NCBI GenBank assembly: GCA_014607495.2
Contig: CP053171.1
Location: forward strand, 2,170,001-2,234,000
DNA: 64,000 nt
Origin: Carposina sasakii
Taxonomy: Eukaryota; Arthropoda; Insecta; Lepidoptera; Carposinidae
Direction of reading: 5' to 3'
A program made the translations under genes and the position numbers. Positions 1 through 10,786 of the stretch are shown piece after piece. A model generated the notes under the pieces. It had not been told where the DNA came from, did no database searches, and saw nothing but the letters and a program-made list of their open reading frames with translations. How positions within the stretch are numbered: position 1 is the first letter of the stretch; every line of letters begins with the position of its first letter.

Positions 1-29
1 AATGTGGCAGTGGATACACACATCTGTCG

Positions 30-235
30 TAGAACCGATGGACGGTGGAGTAAGCAGCTTCTCGAGTAGAGACCGCGCCTCGGAAAGCGTAGTGTTGGAC
101 GTCCTCCGGCCAGATGGACCGATTACTTAAAGAGGGCGGCTGGTAGTGACTGGATGGCAACAACGGGAGATTAAGACATGTGGCGTACTATGGGGGAGGC
201 CTTCGTCCAGCAGGGGACTGCAAGAACCTGATGAT
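30..235 (+). repeat. Dispersed repeat family A, copy 1
   Basis: Shares the segments CGCCTCGGAAAGCGTAGTG, GGCCAGATGGACCGAT and GGGGGAGGCCTTCGTCCAGC with the copy at 12302-12475, and the last segment with copies at 27450, 33908, 60030 and 62252. The right end runs into a GATGATGATG tail. It looks like the 3' end of a non-LTR element; the class is inferred. Confidence 0.7.
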
Positions 236-368
236 GATGCTAAACGTGGCTCTTCTTCGTGATCATGCAGTTGTGTAGCTATCACATTGCGGGAACACAG
301 CAGTCCATATATGCATGGACTGGCTGGGAATGATGATGGGTATTTAATGCGAACCTGTGGTGCCACAG

Positions 369-3300
369 CACAGATAAACCCCAACATGCCGCGCACGTTC
401 GGCGACGCGATAATCCACATGTCGCACATCGACTACGCGGTCGAGGTCACCGACCCGCTGCCGGACCACGGCGGCAAACCCGCGACGCCTGAAGAGACGA
501 AGATCGGACAGCTGATCGGCGAGAACCTGGTTGTAGATGGTGCCACTTTGCAGATGGGTGAGTCTTCTGTAGCTGAAGCCGTTGTTGTTGTTAACTCGTT
601 ACATATTGCGATGTGTTGGTGTTGTGCAGGTGTGAAGTTAAATGTATATCTTGAATGACTGGCGGAGGCCAAACCGCCGATCTTTGAGACCTAAACTTAG
701 AGGGTCTGTTCTTTGTGTGCTAGTGATGTAGGCCTTCGATAAGAATACACTCCGAAATTCCCAGGGGAAGGGAAATTAACGGGGTTTCTAAAGTTTACGA
801 AGACGAAGTCGTGGACATCTACCTACACTAGTATATTATGTTCGTTGACTACAACTTCGCACCTGCACTTAACACCTGCACCAGCAATAATACTTCACAT
901 ATATCGCTTTTATACTACACATACATTACGTTAGAACGTACACATATTCCGTTTAGTTTAGCTTAGGATTTTCCTCGTAAGTCAACCTTGGGGAGTTTAT
1001 CGTCCTCTGTTGCATTGAATTTTTTATTTCTGTTCAACTTGGCATGCGCCCAGATAGTGCAGGTTATTCTAATGACGTAATTACAATGTTGAGATAATGC
1101 GTTGTCAATTGTAAAAGATCACAAGGTTATCATGGTCCCTTTTGCCCATTAGGAGAATATACAGGTGTTTTTTCGTTGCCACCCTTAACGAAGGGTGCAT
1201 ACTCTATACATCAAATAAAGTAAGTTTATGCCAAAAAAAAATGCTGGGAAACGATGTAAATTTTTCAGATTTTTTAAAAATTTCTTTATCAGGCGAAATT
1301 TATAGTGTCCAGCCAGTGTTTATACTAGTTTCATTATAGACAGATATTAATTATTTCTTGTGAAATAATCTTGCTACGCGCGACTATGTGCATTTATGCA
1401 GAAAAACGCAGTCTATTTACTCAAGCTTGGACCCTAATATCTCGGGAACTAAACACTTCCTAGGTATGCTTCCATGGAGAAAAATGATCGTGATGATGAG
1501 GAGATTCCGTAGTTTTCGGAAACGTTGACGCCCAAAAATCACCCAGAGTACCTATATCTACTGGGTTGCCTGTAAAAATATGGCCGCAAGTATTTTAATA
1601 TATTTTTCTTATCGTGAATATGAGTGTAGAACATCTGCAGTGGGATCTCATACTAAGTATAACTGAACGCGGTGATAGCTCAGTGGTTAAGACGTGCACC
1701 TTCCAAGCGGGAGGCGTAAGTTCGATCAAGTCACGGGCCTATACCAATGAATTTATTTCATGCCTCGGAAAGCACGTAAAACCGTTGGTCCTGCGCCTGA
1801 TCTCTCTCCGGTCGTGTCGGCTTTCCGTCCCATTGGACTATGAGAGTAACGGAATAGAGAGTGCATCTGTGTTTACGCACACACTTGTGCACTATAATAT
1901 CTCCTGCGTACCTGGCCAATCTCCGTAGAGATTGGTCGCCTTGGCCGAAAAACGTCATCATCATAACTGAACAAACTCTAGGCATCGGCAACATCCCGGA
2001 CGCGGTGCTGTCGGCGCTCAAAGGGCACAAGGACCTCGGCATCCACTCGGAGATGTTCAGCGTGGGGGTCATCGACCTCGTGAGGCGCGGCTGCGTCACC
2101 AATAACAAGTCAGTATTCAACCGGCGCGGGCGGCCTGGTTAACATGCGTTTCACTTTTTATTTTATTATTATTGTATCTCTGTTTAAATTCTTGGGACTA
2201 CAGAGTCCCGGTACTTTGAGAGGCGTGCAACGGGCCGTAGCCGAGATGTAGAGGCCCTTTTTGGAGAACTTTAATAGGGTGTGGGATAAACATGGCGGAT
2301 ACCATGGCCGACCGCACATTATAATTTAAAAAGTTTATACAAAAAATGTTAATTCCGAAATCAGGCATAGGAATTACTCTGTATCTTTAGTATCTTGCAA
2401 AAGCAACAGCGAACAGCGAAAATGTACATTATTCGCGTTGAAATGTCGAATTCCATTGAGCTTGCTGTTATGTAATACGAATTTTATAAGCAATCAGCCA
2501 ATTTTGTACAATTATTATGGCAGGCAACAGTGGCGGCTTCTTATACTTTTAGATGGGGGTTCACTTTTTTTTTAATATGAGCGCATGCAAAATTACAGTT
2601 TGGAAACGCCGCGCATGCTGAACTGATGCATGAACCGGTTCTCATTCTAATTAAAATTCAAATGACCTAATGAAACACATTGAAGACAACCATATCGCGT
2701 TCTAACTCGGAGCAAGCGACATCTAGTGGCCGCATACGCACACTACGAATGTGAGCGGTGCTCCAGATTAGGCTAATTTTTCATACGAAATCTTCCGATT
2801 CACGCGCCGGCCTATGCCGGCATGTCACTTTCGCACTCATTGAATACAGTAATAGGAATCGTACCAAATTTCGTTTCATTGGAGCGCGATCGCTAGCGCT
2901 CCAATCGAAACATAAGATTACAACTTACTTGAGACCATCGCGTAGACACTATTGTATAAACATAGTAGAATTGAAAGATAATTTATATTATATTATATTG
3001 CCTATGTAATCTTCGTGAGTGGGAGTGCACTGCACCAGCGCTCCTTAGGACGAGCCGCCAGTTGCAGGCAATAAGGTTACTGCCAAAGGAGGTTTTTGCC
3101 CATAGGTAGTATGCCCATCAGTACATATTTAATTTGTTTTTCAGGAAGAAGCGCCATCAAGGCCGTATTGTGGGCAGCTTCCTCGTCGGCAACCGGGCTC
3201 TTTACGACTTCGTAGATAACAACCCGTTTGTCGGTAAGTTCACTGAATCACAAAATCTCACGAACTGTAAGACCTACAAACATAAAATTTGGTAGGTATG

Positions 3301-6300
3301 TTTCTTGTAGGGTCTTCGCCCACGTCAGACTGAAGAATCGGTGAGAATTTTTTTGTAGAAGAACGTATGCTGCTCTGGGAGTGAAAAAAAAACATATAAT
3401 ACTACAGCTGCTTCTCTTCCGGGCATACTGTAGAGGGACAAGAGGGTCTTGGTGTTTTGTAGGCGATGGGCTGACCACCTGTCACTACTAACCGAACTTG
3501 TACATCCCAACTATACCCTCAAAATTGGTCAGAAGTGGCACCAAGTGGTTCTTTCGGCCCTTGGTGCTCTGCCTACCCCGTAAGGGATGAAGGCGTGATT
3601 ATATCTATGTATGTAATAATTGCAGAGATGCTGGAGATAGACTACGTGAACAACACGCACGTGGTGTCGCTGCAGCCGGACATGACCGCCATTAACTCGT
3701 GTATCGAGGTCGATTTGACCGGACAAGTGTGCGCCGATTCTATCGGTGAGTTCGTTTCAATTTAACAAAACTGGAAAGTTTATTCCATCATTAATCTGTG
3801 TATGTGTTTTTAGTATCTAATCTTTATAGAAAAGGCATTTGATGGCTTTTTTGTTGTATAATTAGATATAAGTTATTAGTTTATTACAACTTTAAAAAGA
3901 TGTGGGAAATGGTCCACTGTGACCCGGAGATGGGTCACTTTGTATCTATTTATTTATTTATTTTTATTTAGAACACCAAACAGCACAACAAAACATCAAA
4001 CAGCACAACAAATCTAAACAACAATCTATGCATAGCAATTAATCGCTGACCGATTAAATAGAAACAATGCTGATATCTAAATAATTTATGACGCAAATGT
4101 TGAGTTAGGGTTGATAGTTCATATTTGTGTTTTTGGGTCAGCCATACATGAAAAGTAAGGTACCAAATTTATTCTATTCTATTCTTTATTGTACACAGAC
4201 ATTTGATATAGAAAAACATTTTACATTGACAATGCACAAAGCCGTGCTTATCCCTATAAGAGATTTCTTCCAGCAAACCACTTGTGATACCGAAAGTTGG
4301 GTGAAAAAGGTAGATTGTATGTGTACACAATATCAAATTAATATACTTACATAAACCTACATAATAATACATGTCTACATATAATAAACCTAACCTACAT
4401 AGACTTACAATAAAAGTATCTTACAATAATAAATAACCGACAGACCTACTAAGGAAGAGAAAGGTCTTTACTTGTCTCTTAAATATGTCAATCGTGGGAC
4501 AATCACGTATGGTTTGCGGCATCGCGGCAGAGTCCCACAGTTTGACTGCACAGACAGTGTAGGAGTAGTCATATGCAACCGAATGATGACGGGGAGTTTT
4601 AAGAAGAGAAGTAGTAACTGATCGTAGTGGGCGATCTCTTGAGAACTTTACTTTTTAATGAGAGAAGTCTGACAGCGGGATTTCCCGCTTTGACCTGCGT
4701 TTAGTACGTGGGAAGGGGATATGGACTAGCGACAAGAAACATGTTTCAGTGTGTAGGTAAGCATAACACATCCAGAGTTATAGTGGATTATTCACTGTAG
4801 CCCGTGATCCACTGCTACTTAATCTCTCCTATACACTATAAAAATACCTATACAGGGTGTTTGTGACAACCATGAAAATATTGATACCATGACTTAAGAC
4901 TATGAATCTGATGCGGAAAACACTGAAAATGTTTGCAGGAAAATTCCAAAATTTTCCGACTTTTTTTTTCATATTTGCATGAAAAAATAGTTTAGTTCGT
5001 TTAATTAGGCCTTACATAATGACTTTAAAATAAAATTTGAACCAATAAATAAATAAATGATTTTCAAAAAAAAAGTTGCCCTCAAAAATAGTTCAAATAA
5101 CTGATCAACCCTAATGGAGAGTCACAAATGATCCAAAAAACAGCAATGTGTCACACAATAACCAATAAGCCTATTTAATTAGTCACAGGATCGTCCGATA
5201 CAATTGGCTCGGAGAGCAAAGATTAGTGATATCAAATCAAAAATACATTTCCTGCAAGTAATAACACTGTCGCATAACTCAACACAATGGTACACCCACA
5301 CCCTGTATATTATTATTTATAATATAATTATATTTCTATTGTTATGAAATGATTATTCATATCCTTAAAACATGGTAGCATAAAGTTATTATTACATTAT
5401 TAGATCAGAGTCATAGTTTTGTCAAAAAATGTGACATGCAAATATTTTAATTATTCAAAAAAATATTAGAAGAAGTGTTTTTATAAATTTATCTTAGTCA
5501 AGATATTATATATTATAAAATTATTAATAAAGAAATGGAATAGGATATGGTTGATCGTTTTGTAGCGTCGATCTGCAGAGCTGCATGTCTCGACACAGAC
5601 TGAGCCGAACGACCGCGTTGCGTGATATTTTATTTTATAGTCGTGAGACAGAAATACTGTCTCTCTCGCTCGCTCTCAACTAGCTGCGCACTCTCTGTAT
5701 GTTAGTGTAGAATTAAGCTTATGTATAAATATGTGTCATTTACAAATAAATCTCAATCCCGATTCAACCTTCATCTGAGTATTATTTATCATCAACTAGG
5801 CATAGCCTAAAGTGGTGACCCCGACAGAACAACACAAGCAAGATGTACTCGGAAGATCAACAAGCAGCAACAGTGGCATCTCAAGAAACACTATCACAAG
5901 AACTAGAAGTCGGCGGAATCTCTCTATCACTGCGCATCCCTCCATTTTGGCGCGATCGTCCCAAATTATGGTTTTATACATTTGAAGCAGCTACACATGA
6001 ATTGAAGAAAAGCCAAACACAACTAGCCCAAATGGTTATAGCGCGTTTAGAAAAATGCGACGTTGAACAAATTTGTGATTTGCTTTACAACCCACCGAAG
6101 TCGAACCAATACATAGCTCTGAAGGAACGCTTGATTTCTGTATACGAAGAAAGCGAAGGACGACAGTTTCAAAAGCTACTCTCCGAAATGGAACTCGGCG
6201 ACCAGCGACCCACACAATTATTACGGCGCATGCGGAACCTAGCAATGGAGAAGGTGCCCGACTCAACTCTTCGGCTTATGTGGATGAATCACCTACCACC

Positions 6301-9300
6301 ACACATCCGCTCTGTCCTTGTCGTCAGTGACAGCGTCAGCAAGCATGTCGCACTCGACGAACTCGCATTAATCGCAGACAAAATGCTAGAACAAAGTGTC
6401 GAAGTCGCCGCCGTACGTGCCACGCCAGCCACGCCGACACCCTCGACGTCGCAGCACGTTGATACACACCATCTAGTCGAAGAAATAAGAAAATTATCAC
6501 TAGAAGTCGCAGCCCTGAAAAATGAAAATCATCGCTATCCTTCACGCCGAGTACCGCGCTACTACAATAATCGCTACGGTGCCGACAGACCGCCACGCTC
6601 CCGTAGCGCTACTCCTTCGCCGTATTGCTTTTACCATCGCCGATTCGGAGCAGATGCACGTCGCTGTACGCACCCGTGTACATTCAACGATTCCAGGAAT
6701 TCGGGAAATTAATAATCACGTTGGCTGAGGCGGATTCCAGCGTGACAGAGAAATCTTACCGCCTGTTCGTCACCGATAGAAAAACGAAGCTTACATTTTT
6801 GGTAGACACCGGTGCAAATATATCGGTCATACCAAAGAAAAGAGGCGAAGTGGCAACACCATTACCATTTAACCTCTATGCAGCTAATAATACTACAATA
6901 CCAACCTACGGAGAAAGAACAATTGAGCTTGATTTCAACCTGCGACGCCCATTCAAGTGGAAGTTTATTGTTGCCGCAGTCACCAAACCAATCCTAGGAG
7001 CCGACTTCCTCAAACATCACAATTTAATCGTCGATCTGAAAAACCGAAGACTTATAGACAACGTTACAAGCCTAGCTATTAACGCACCCGCTTGTACTAC
7101 CAACATACCTACTATCAGAAGCATCGATCGCAAACAATCATTTCACGACATACTAGAACAATTCCCAGGGACTACGCGCTTATCTACTATGAAGCTCAAT
7201 CCTAAGCATCACGTTACACACTGTATTGAAACCACCGGCCCTCCAATCTACACTCGAGCACGACCGATACCACCGCATCGTCAAGATACTGTCAAAAAGG
7301 AATTCGAGAACATGATGCAGCAAGGACTTTGTCGCCCAAGTAAAAGTCCATGGGCTAGCCCACTTCACATAGTTCCCAAGAAAAACGGCGACCTACGCGT
7401 CTGTGGGGACTATCGCAGGCTAAACGCGGTTACTATACCCGACCGCTATCCCGTACCGCGCCTACGCGATTTTACTTATCATCTCGCCGGGAAGAAAATA
7501 TTCTCCACTCTGGACCTTAACCGAGCATATCAACAAGTGGCTGTAGCAGATCAAGACATAGAAAAAACAGCAATCACATACAAGAAGTATTGAAAAGATT
7601 TGAAGACTACGGCATCACAATCAACCCTTCAAAATGCATTTTTGGTCGACAACAACTAACATTTCTCGGCTACGCGGTGTCTCAGCATGGCATCAAAGCG
7701 CCTGAAGAAAAAATCACAGCAATAGTGAATTATCCAAAGCCTACGACGATCGAACAACTCAGGCGTTTTCTCGGTATGATTAATTACTACCGGGAAAATA
7801 TACCGCAAGCAGCCACCATACAAGCACCTCTTCATGCCTATCTACATAACTGCAAAAAGCGAGATAAAACAGAAATAAAATGGACCGAAGAAGCAAACAG
7901 AGCCTATGAAAACTGTAAAAAGAGCATTCAAGACGCCGCCCTCCTGGCTCATCCGCATCACTCCGTCCCGCTCGCACTCATGTGTGACGCATCTAACACG
8001 TGTGCGGGCGCGGTTTTACAACAACGAGTGAATGGCGCGTGGCAACCACTCGGATACTTCTCAAAAAAGTTATCCGATGCACAAGCAAAATACAGCGCCT
8101 ACGACCGAGAGCTACTAGCAATATACATGGCCATGAAACATTTTAGAAAAATATTCGAAGGAAGACAGCTAATTATCTACACAGACCATAAGCCGCTCAT
8201 ATACGCTTTTACTAAAGTTGGCAGCGACAGCGAAACACCGCGCCGAGCTCGACAGATTTTATTCATAAGTGAATTTACCACCGATATTCGTCACATCAAT
8301 GGGCAGCACAACACCGTGGCCGACGCGTTGTCCAGGATAGAAGTTATCTCCTTTCCCACCACAATCGATTATGAACAGTTAGCAGACGCGCAAGAGCGAG
8401 ACAGCGCTATACACACGTTGGCAAAACAAGAAAACTTATTACTGGAAAAAGTACAATTGGACACAGCGAAAAAACATATATACTGCGAATGTTCTACATC
8501 AAACGCACGCCCGTACATACCTGAAGCATACCGTCGCATCGCATTCAACGCCGTCCACGGTATTAGCCACCCAGGAATACGAACTACGCGCAAGCTCATT
8601 CAGCAACGATATTTCTGGCCATCAATGAACATCGACGTCGGCAAATGGACCAAAGCATGCATCGCGTGTCAGCGGGCGAAAATTCAGCGACACACGGCTA
8701 GTGCGATATCTGCATTCCCACAACCAGCCGACCGATTCTCGCATCTACACGTCGATATAGTTGGACCACTGCCTACCACACAGCATGGCCATCGATACTG
8801 CGTGACAATGATAGACCGCGGTACTCGTTGGCCGGAAGCCGTCCCAGTCTACGAAATAACCGCCGAAGTTATTGCCAAAAGCATATATGAAAACTGGATC
8901 GCGCGATTCGGCTGCCCAGAGAAAATCACATCCGATCAAGGCCGTCAATTTGAGAGCAGCATATTCAGCGCCCTCTCGCGGCTTGTTGGCGCCGAAAAAA
9001 TTAGAACTACTGCATACCACCCTCAAAGCAACGGGTTGGTAGAACGTTGGCACCGATCTATGAAGGCAGCACTTATGGCCCGGCTGAAATCTAGCACCAG
9101 CTGGGTAGATGAACTACCAACTATCCTCCTCGGCCTACGCGCAGCTATGAGAACCGACACCGACGTCAGCGCCGCGCAACTCACCTATGGACGGAATTTG
9201 CGACTTCCAGGAGATTTTTTCACTACGCCTACAAGCAACACCTACGAAAATTTGGACTACGACTACGTGGAAAAACTGCGGCAAACAATTAACAAATTCA

Positions 9301-10786
9301 AGCCAGTCGCGCACCAAACCCCGCATAGCAACAGCCGCGCAACCTTCATCCACCCCGACTTACATTCATGCAAGTTCGTGTTTGTTCGAGTGGACGCCGT
9401 TAAGAAACCATTGCAACCGCCTTACGATGGACCATATCGAGTATTGGACAGAGCCGACAAATTCTATAAAATCCAGTTGCAAAATCGTGAAGCCGTCATC
9501 TCCATCGACCGACTAAAACCAGCATACATCATAGCAGACGACGACCACGCAGCAAGCACTGATACTATGAAACCCGCCATCAGCGACAGTCAGCACGTAA
9601 AGCGTTCTAGTGCGGGTCGGATTATCAAGCCGCCGGTACGCTTTACTTGAAGGGGAGCCCTGTAGCGTCGATCTGCAGAGCTGCATGTCTCGACACAGAC
9701 TGAGCCGAACGACCGCGTTGCGTGATATTTTATTTTATAGTCGTGAGACAGAAATACTGTCTCTCTCGCTCGCTCTCAACTAGCTGCGCACTCTCTGTAT
9801 GTTAGTGTAGAATTAAGCTTATGTATAAATATGTGTCATTTACAAATAAATCTCAATCCCGATTCAACCTTCATCTGAGTATTATTTATCATCAACTAGG
9901 CATAGCCTAAAGTTTCATTTTTAAACATTGTGCTGAGGGATTCAGCTTTGTTTGCTGAGATTTGGCTAGTGTATAGCTATCGCGATGAAAAATAACGTTG
10001 CCAATATGTAATTTAGAAAAGAGATGGTAAAATTCGTCATCCGAGTAATTGACCCGGTAGCTCAGTGGTAAGAGCACTAGCACGGAATGCAGAGGTCGTG
10101 CGTTCGATTCCCACTTGGGTGAAGAATTTTTTCCATTTCTTTATTAATAATTTTATAATTATTATAAGTAAAGGTAATACTAAAGCTAAAAAAATAATCC
10201 GCCAGTTCTGTTACTCCTGCACAAAAAGAACGGCAAAGAAACATGACAGGGTTTTTATGTTTACCTTGTATTGTTTACAGGAACCCGCATGTTCTCCGGT
10301 TTCGGCGGACAGGTGGACTTTATCCGTGGCGCTGCCGAATCGGTGGACGGTCGCGGGAAACCCATCCTCGCTCTACTGTCCACCACCAAGCGAGGCGAGA
10401 GCAAGATCGTGCCCACACTCAAACTAGGTAACGTTAGAGTAACTCTAATGTTCTTGGACCTAACGTCTTTTATACGGGGAAGCCCAAAAATAATTCACTG
10501 TACAAAACATACACGTTTTTAACATCTAAAATCGCACGATTATTTTCAAGGGTTGATTAGGCATAAAATGCATGATGATTGATTTATTTGTCTGTTTACA
10601 GGTGCTGGCGTGGTCACAACCCGCGCCCACGTACATTACGTAGTAACGGAGCACGGAATTGCGTTCCTATTCGGGAAATCCCTACGCCAAAGGGCCTACG
10701 AACTGATCAAAATTGCCCACCCGGACCATCGCGAAGCTTTGGAGAAAGCCTCCTTCGAACGCCTCAAGTGCATGCCATCGCCTTAA
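369..10786 (+). CDS. Acetyl-CoA hydrolase / 4-hydroxybutyrate CoA-transferase-like gene, 3' part (6 exons)
   Basis: Six exons join in a consistent phase: about 369-557, 1982-2108, 3145-3233, 3626-3745, 10281-10427, 10602-10786 (stop TAA). All have GT donors and AG acceptors. The product is the C-terminal part of a class I CoA-transferase that moves CoA between acyl groups, probably in mitochondria (family knowledge). Visible landmarks are NPNMPRTFGD in the first exon, GIGNIPDAVL and HSEMFS in the second (the Glu here is where the family's catalytic Glu is expected), GRIVGSFLVG in the third, TAINSCIEVDLTGQVCADS in the fourth, FGGQVDFIRGAA in the fifth and TRAHVHYVVTEHGIAFLFG then HPDHREAL in the sixth. 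It ends in MPSP, as usual for the family. The start of the first exon is uncertain by about 5 bases. The 6.5-kb intron between exons four and five holds a Ty3-like retrotransposon in sense orientation. The N-terminal half is left of the window. Confidence 0.9.
558..1159. other. Intron sequence, no gene recognised
   Basis: AT-rich intron after the GTGAGT donor at 558. No coding similarity or clear repeat boundary is visible. Confidence 0.6.
1162..1546 (+). mobile_element. TA-flanked CAGG-type DNA element, copy A
   Basis: Begins TA|CAGGTGTTTTTTCG and ends near AAAATCACCCAG. The body matches 56884-57257 almost base for base in stretches such as CGTTGCCACCCTTAACGAAG and TAAAGTAAGTTTATGCC. No coding capacity is visible, so this is a non-autonomous element. 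The right-hand TA is not preserved here. Confidence 0.65.
1668..1967 (+). mobile_element. tRNA-derived SINE, copy 1
   Basis: The head looks like a tRNA gene with an A box (TAGCTCAGTGGTTAAGA) and a B box (AAGTTCGATC). A body follows that matches 53931-54262, and the tail is CATCATCAT. The B-box region has lost bases relative to the other copy, which keeps GTTCGATCCC. Its 3' end lies only about 15 bases before the AG acceptor of the exon at 1982. Confidence 0.8.
2528..3063. mobile_element. hAT-type MITE, copy 1
   Basis: Ends are CAGTGGCGGCT and AGCCGCCAGTT, flanked by a perfect 8-bp duplication GCAGGCAA (2520-2527 and 3064-3071). The body matches 50247-50686, including CTAACTCGGA, GACATCTAGTGGC and GGAGCGCGATCGCTAGCGCT. 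There is no transposase ORF. The 8-bp duplication and short ends point to hAT. Confidence 0.8.
3335..3616 (+). repeat. 3' end of a dispersed LINE-like repeat, copy 1
   Basis: Contains TTCCGGGCATACTGTAGAGG, GGCGATGGGCTGACCACCTG and CTCTGCCTACCCCGTAAGGG, ending in ATGTATGTAAT. The same sequence occurs reversed at 53470-53745. It ends 9 bases before the exon at 3626. Confidence 0.7.
3746..4159. other. Intron sequence with TTTA tract
   Basis: No gene recognised. A (TTTA)n tract sits near 3948-3966, followed by a short imperfect repeat of ACAGCACAACAAA near 3981-4011. Confidence 0.5.
4160..4740 (-). pseudogene. Decayed non-LTR retrotransposon 3' end
   Basis: The minus strand near 4430-4600 reads as the last residues of a LINE reverse-transcriptase protein: VKLWDSAAMPQTIRDCPTID then FKRQVKTFLF, the usual W-x-LP-x(n)-FK-x2-LK-x2-L pattern. 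Upstream parts are shifted in frame and carry stops. The sequence towards 4160 is its 3' UTR. It is a dead 5'-truncated copy in the CoA-transferase intron. Confidence 0.65.
4853..5305. mobile_element. TA-flanked CAGGGTGT MITE
   Basis: Left end TA|CAGGGTGTTTGTG and right end CCACACCCTG|TA. TA is the apparent duplication. No coding ORF is present. Confidence 0.65.
5561..5811 (+). repeat. 5' LTR of Ty3/mag-like element
   Basis: Starts TGTAGCGTCGATCTGCAGAG and ends CATAGCCTAAA. It is identical by eye to 9661-9911, 4100 bases away. A 4-bp duplication GTTT flanks the pair (5557-5560, 9912-9915) if the LTR ends at CTAAA. A primer-binding site TGGTGACCCCGAC follows after one base (5813-5825), complementary to a tRNA 3' end with CCA. 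The LTR holds a CTCTCTCGCTCGCTCTC tract and AATAAA near 5745. Confidence 0.88.
5843..6712 (+). CDS. gag: Ty3/mag-like Gag
   Basis: 289 residues, beginning 18 bases after the primer-binding site. It is the structural particle protein of the retrotransposon. Residues about 30-190 read as an arthropod Ty3 capsid (PPFWRDRPKLWFYTF near the front, then a helical region with LKERLISVYEESEGRQF). Near the C-terminus a Cys/His motif CFYHRRFGADARRCTHPC follows an Arg-rich stretch and is the likely nucleic-acid-binding part. The pol frame overlaps the end and is -1 relative to gag, so pol is probably made by frameshift. The gag frame is intact. Confidence 0.85.
   Translation: MYSEDQQAATVASQETLSQELEVGGISLSLRIPPFWRDRPKLWFYTFEAATHELKKSQTQLAQMVIARLEKCDVEQICDLLYNPPKSNQYIALKERLISVYEESEGRQFQKLLSEMELGDQRPTQLLRRMRNLAMEKVPDSTLRLMWMNHLPPHIRSVLVVSDSVSKHVALDELALIADKMLEQSVEVAAVRATPATPTPSTSQHVDTHHLVEEIRKLSLEVAALKNENHRYPSRRVPRYYNNRYGADRPPRSRSATPSPYCFYHRRFGADARRCTHPCTFNDSRNSGN
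6625..7593 (+). pseudogene. pol: Ty3/mag-like pol, 5' part: protease and start of RT (truncated)
   Basis: The frame is open for 322 codons; real pol residues probably begin around 6700 in the gag overlap. FLVDTGANISVIPKK near residue 60 is the aspartic protease active site (DTGA). The reverse transcriptase begins with PSKSPWASPLHIVPKKNG and DLRVCGDYRRLNAVT, and reaches motif A (FSTLDLNRAYQQ), which holds the first catalytic Asp. A few residues later the frame runs into an unrelated KKY and stops. The segment with RT motifs B and C, including the YxDD pair, is absent. Confidence 0.85.
7590..9650 (+). pseudogene. pol: Ty3/mag-like pol, 3' part: RT thumb, RNase H, integrase
   Basis: 686 codons open in a frame different from the upstream pol piece. 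In order: RT C-terminal part (FEDYGITINPSKCIFG, FLGYAVSQHGI, RRFLGMINYYR); RNase H (LMCDASNTCAGAVL, YDRELLAIYMAMKHF, YTDHKPLIYAF); integrase zinc finger (HGISHPG then CIACQRAKIQRH); integrase catalytic core with Asp in HVDIVGPLP, Asp in TSDQGRQFES and Glu in NGLVERWHR; and a basic C-terminal domain. Pol-encoded continuity is lost because a deletion of roughly 60-70 codons lies between the two pieces. It starts inside the last codons of the upstream piece. The stop overlaps the polypurine tract. Confidence 0.85.
9661..9911 (+). repeat. 3' LTR of Ty3/mag-like element
   Basis: Identical by eye to 5561-5811. It follows GAAGGGGAG and CCC. The 4-bp GTTT repeat follows at 9912-9915. Confidence 0.88.
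10053..10125 (+). mobile_element. tRNA-like SINE head fragment
   Basis: Reads like a tRNA gene with A box (TAGCTCAGTGGTAAGAGC) and B box (CGTTCGATTCCC). The D and T stems pair, but the anticodon stem does not and the acceptor stem has G-T pairs and a mismatch. It is therefore judged a tRNA-derived SINE or decayed tRNA copy, not a working tRNA gene. It lies about 155 bases before the exon at 10281. Confidence 0.6.

Larger units (their letters stand above)
5561..9911 (+). mobile_element. Ty3/mag-like LTR retrotransposon, RT core deleted
   Basis: Layout: LTR, primer-binding site, gag, protease, partial reverse transcriptase, RNase H, integrase, polypurine tract (GAAGGGGAG, 9649-9657), LTR. There is no envelope gene. 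It sits in the intron between CoA-transferase exons 3745 and 10281, on the same strand. Identical LTRs imply a recent insertion, yet the reverse-transcriptase core is missing at about 7585. Total length is about 4.35 kb. Confidence 0.9.

Noticed and set aside
1668..1740. tRNA gene
   Set aside because: It is the head of a SINE that occurs again at 53931 with the same body; the B-box region is deleted.
6336..6596. Antisense ORF in gag
   Set aside because: Shadow of the gag frame.
5843..9650. Endogenous retrovirus with envelope
   Set aside because: No envelope frame follows the integrase; the polypurine tract lies directly after the pol stop. It is a plain Ty3/mag-like retrotransposon.
10053..10125. 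tRNA gene
   Set aside because: A and B boxes and the D and T stems are good, but the anticodon stem does not pair and the acceptor stem is weak. It is better explained as a SINE head.
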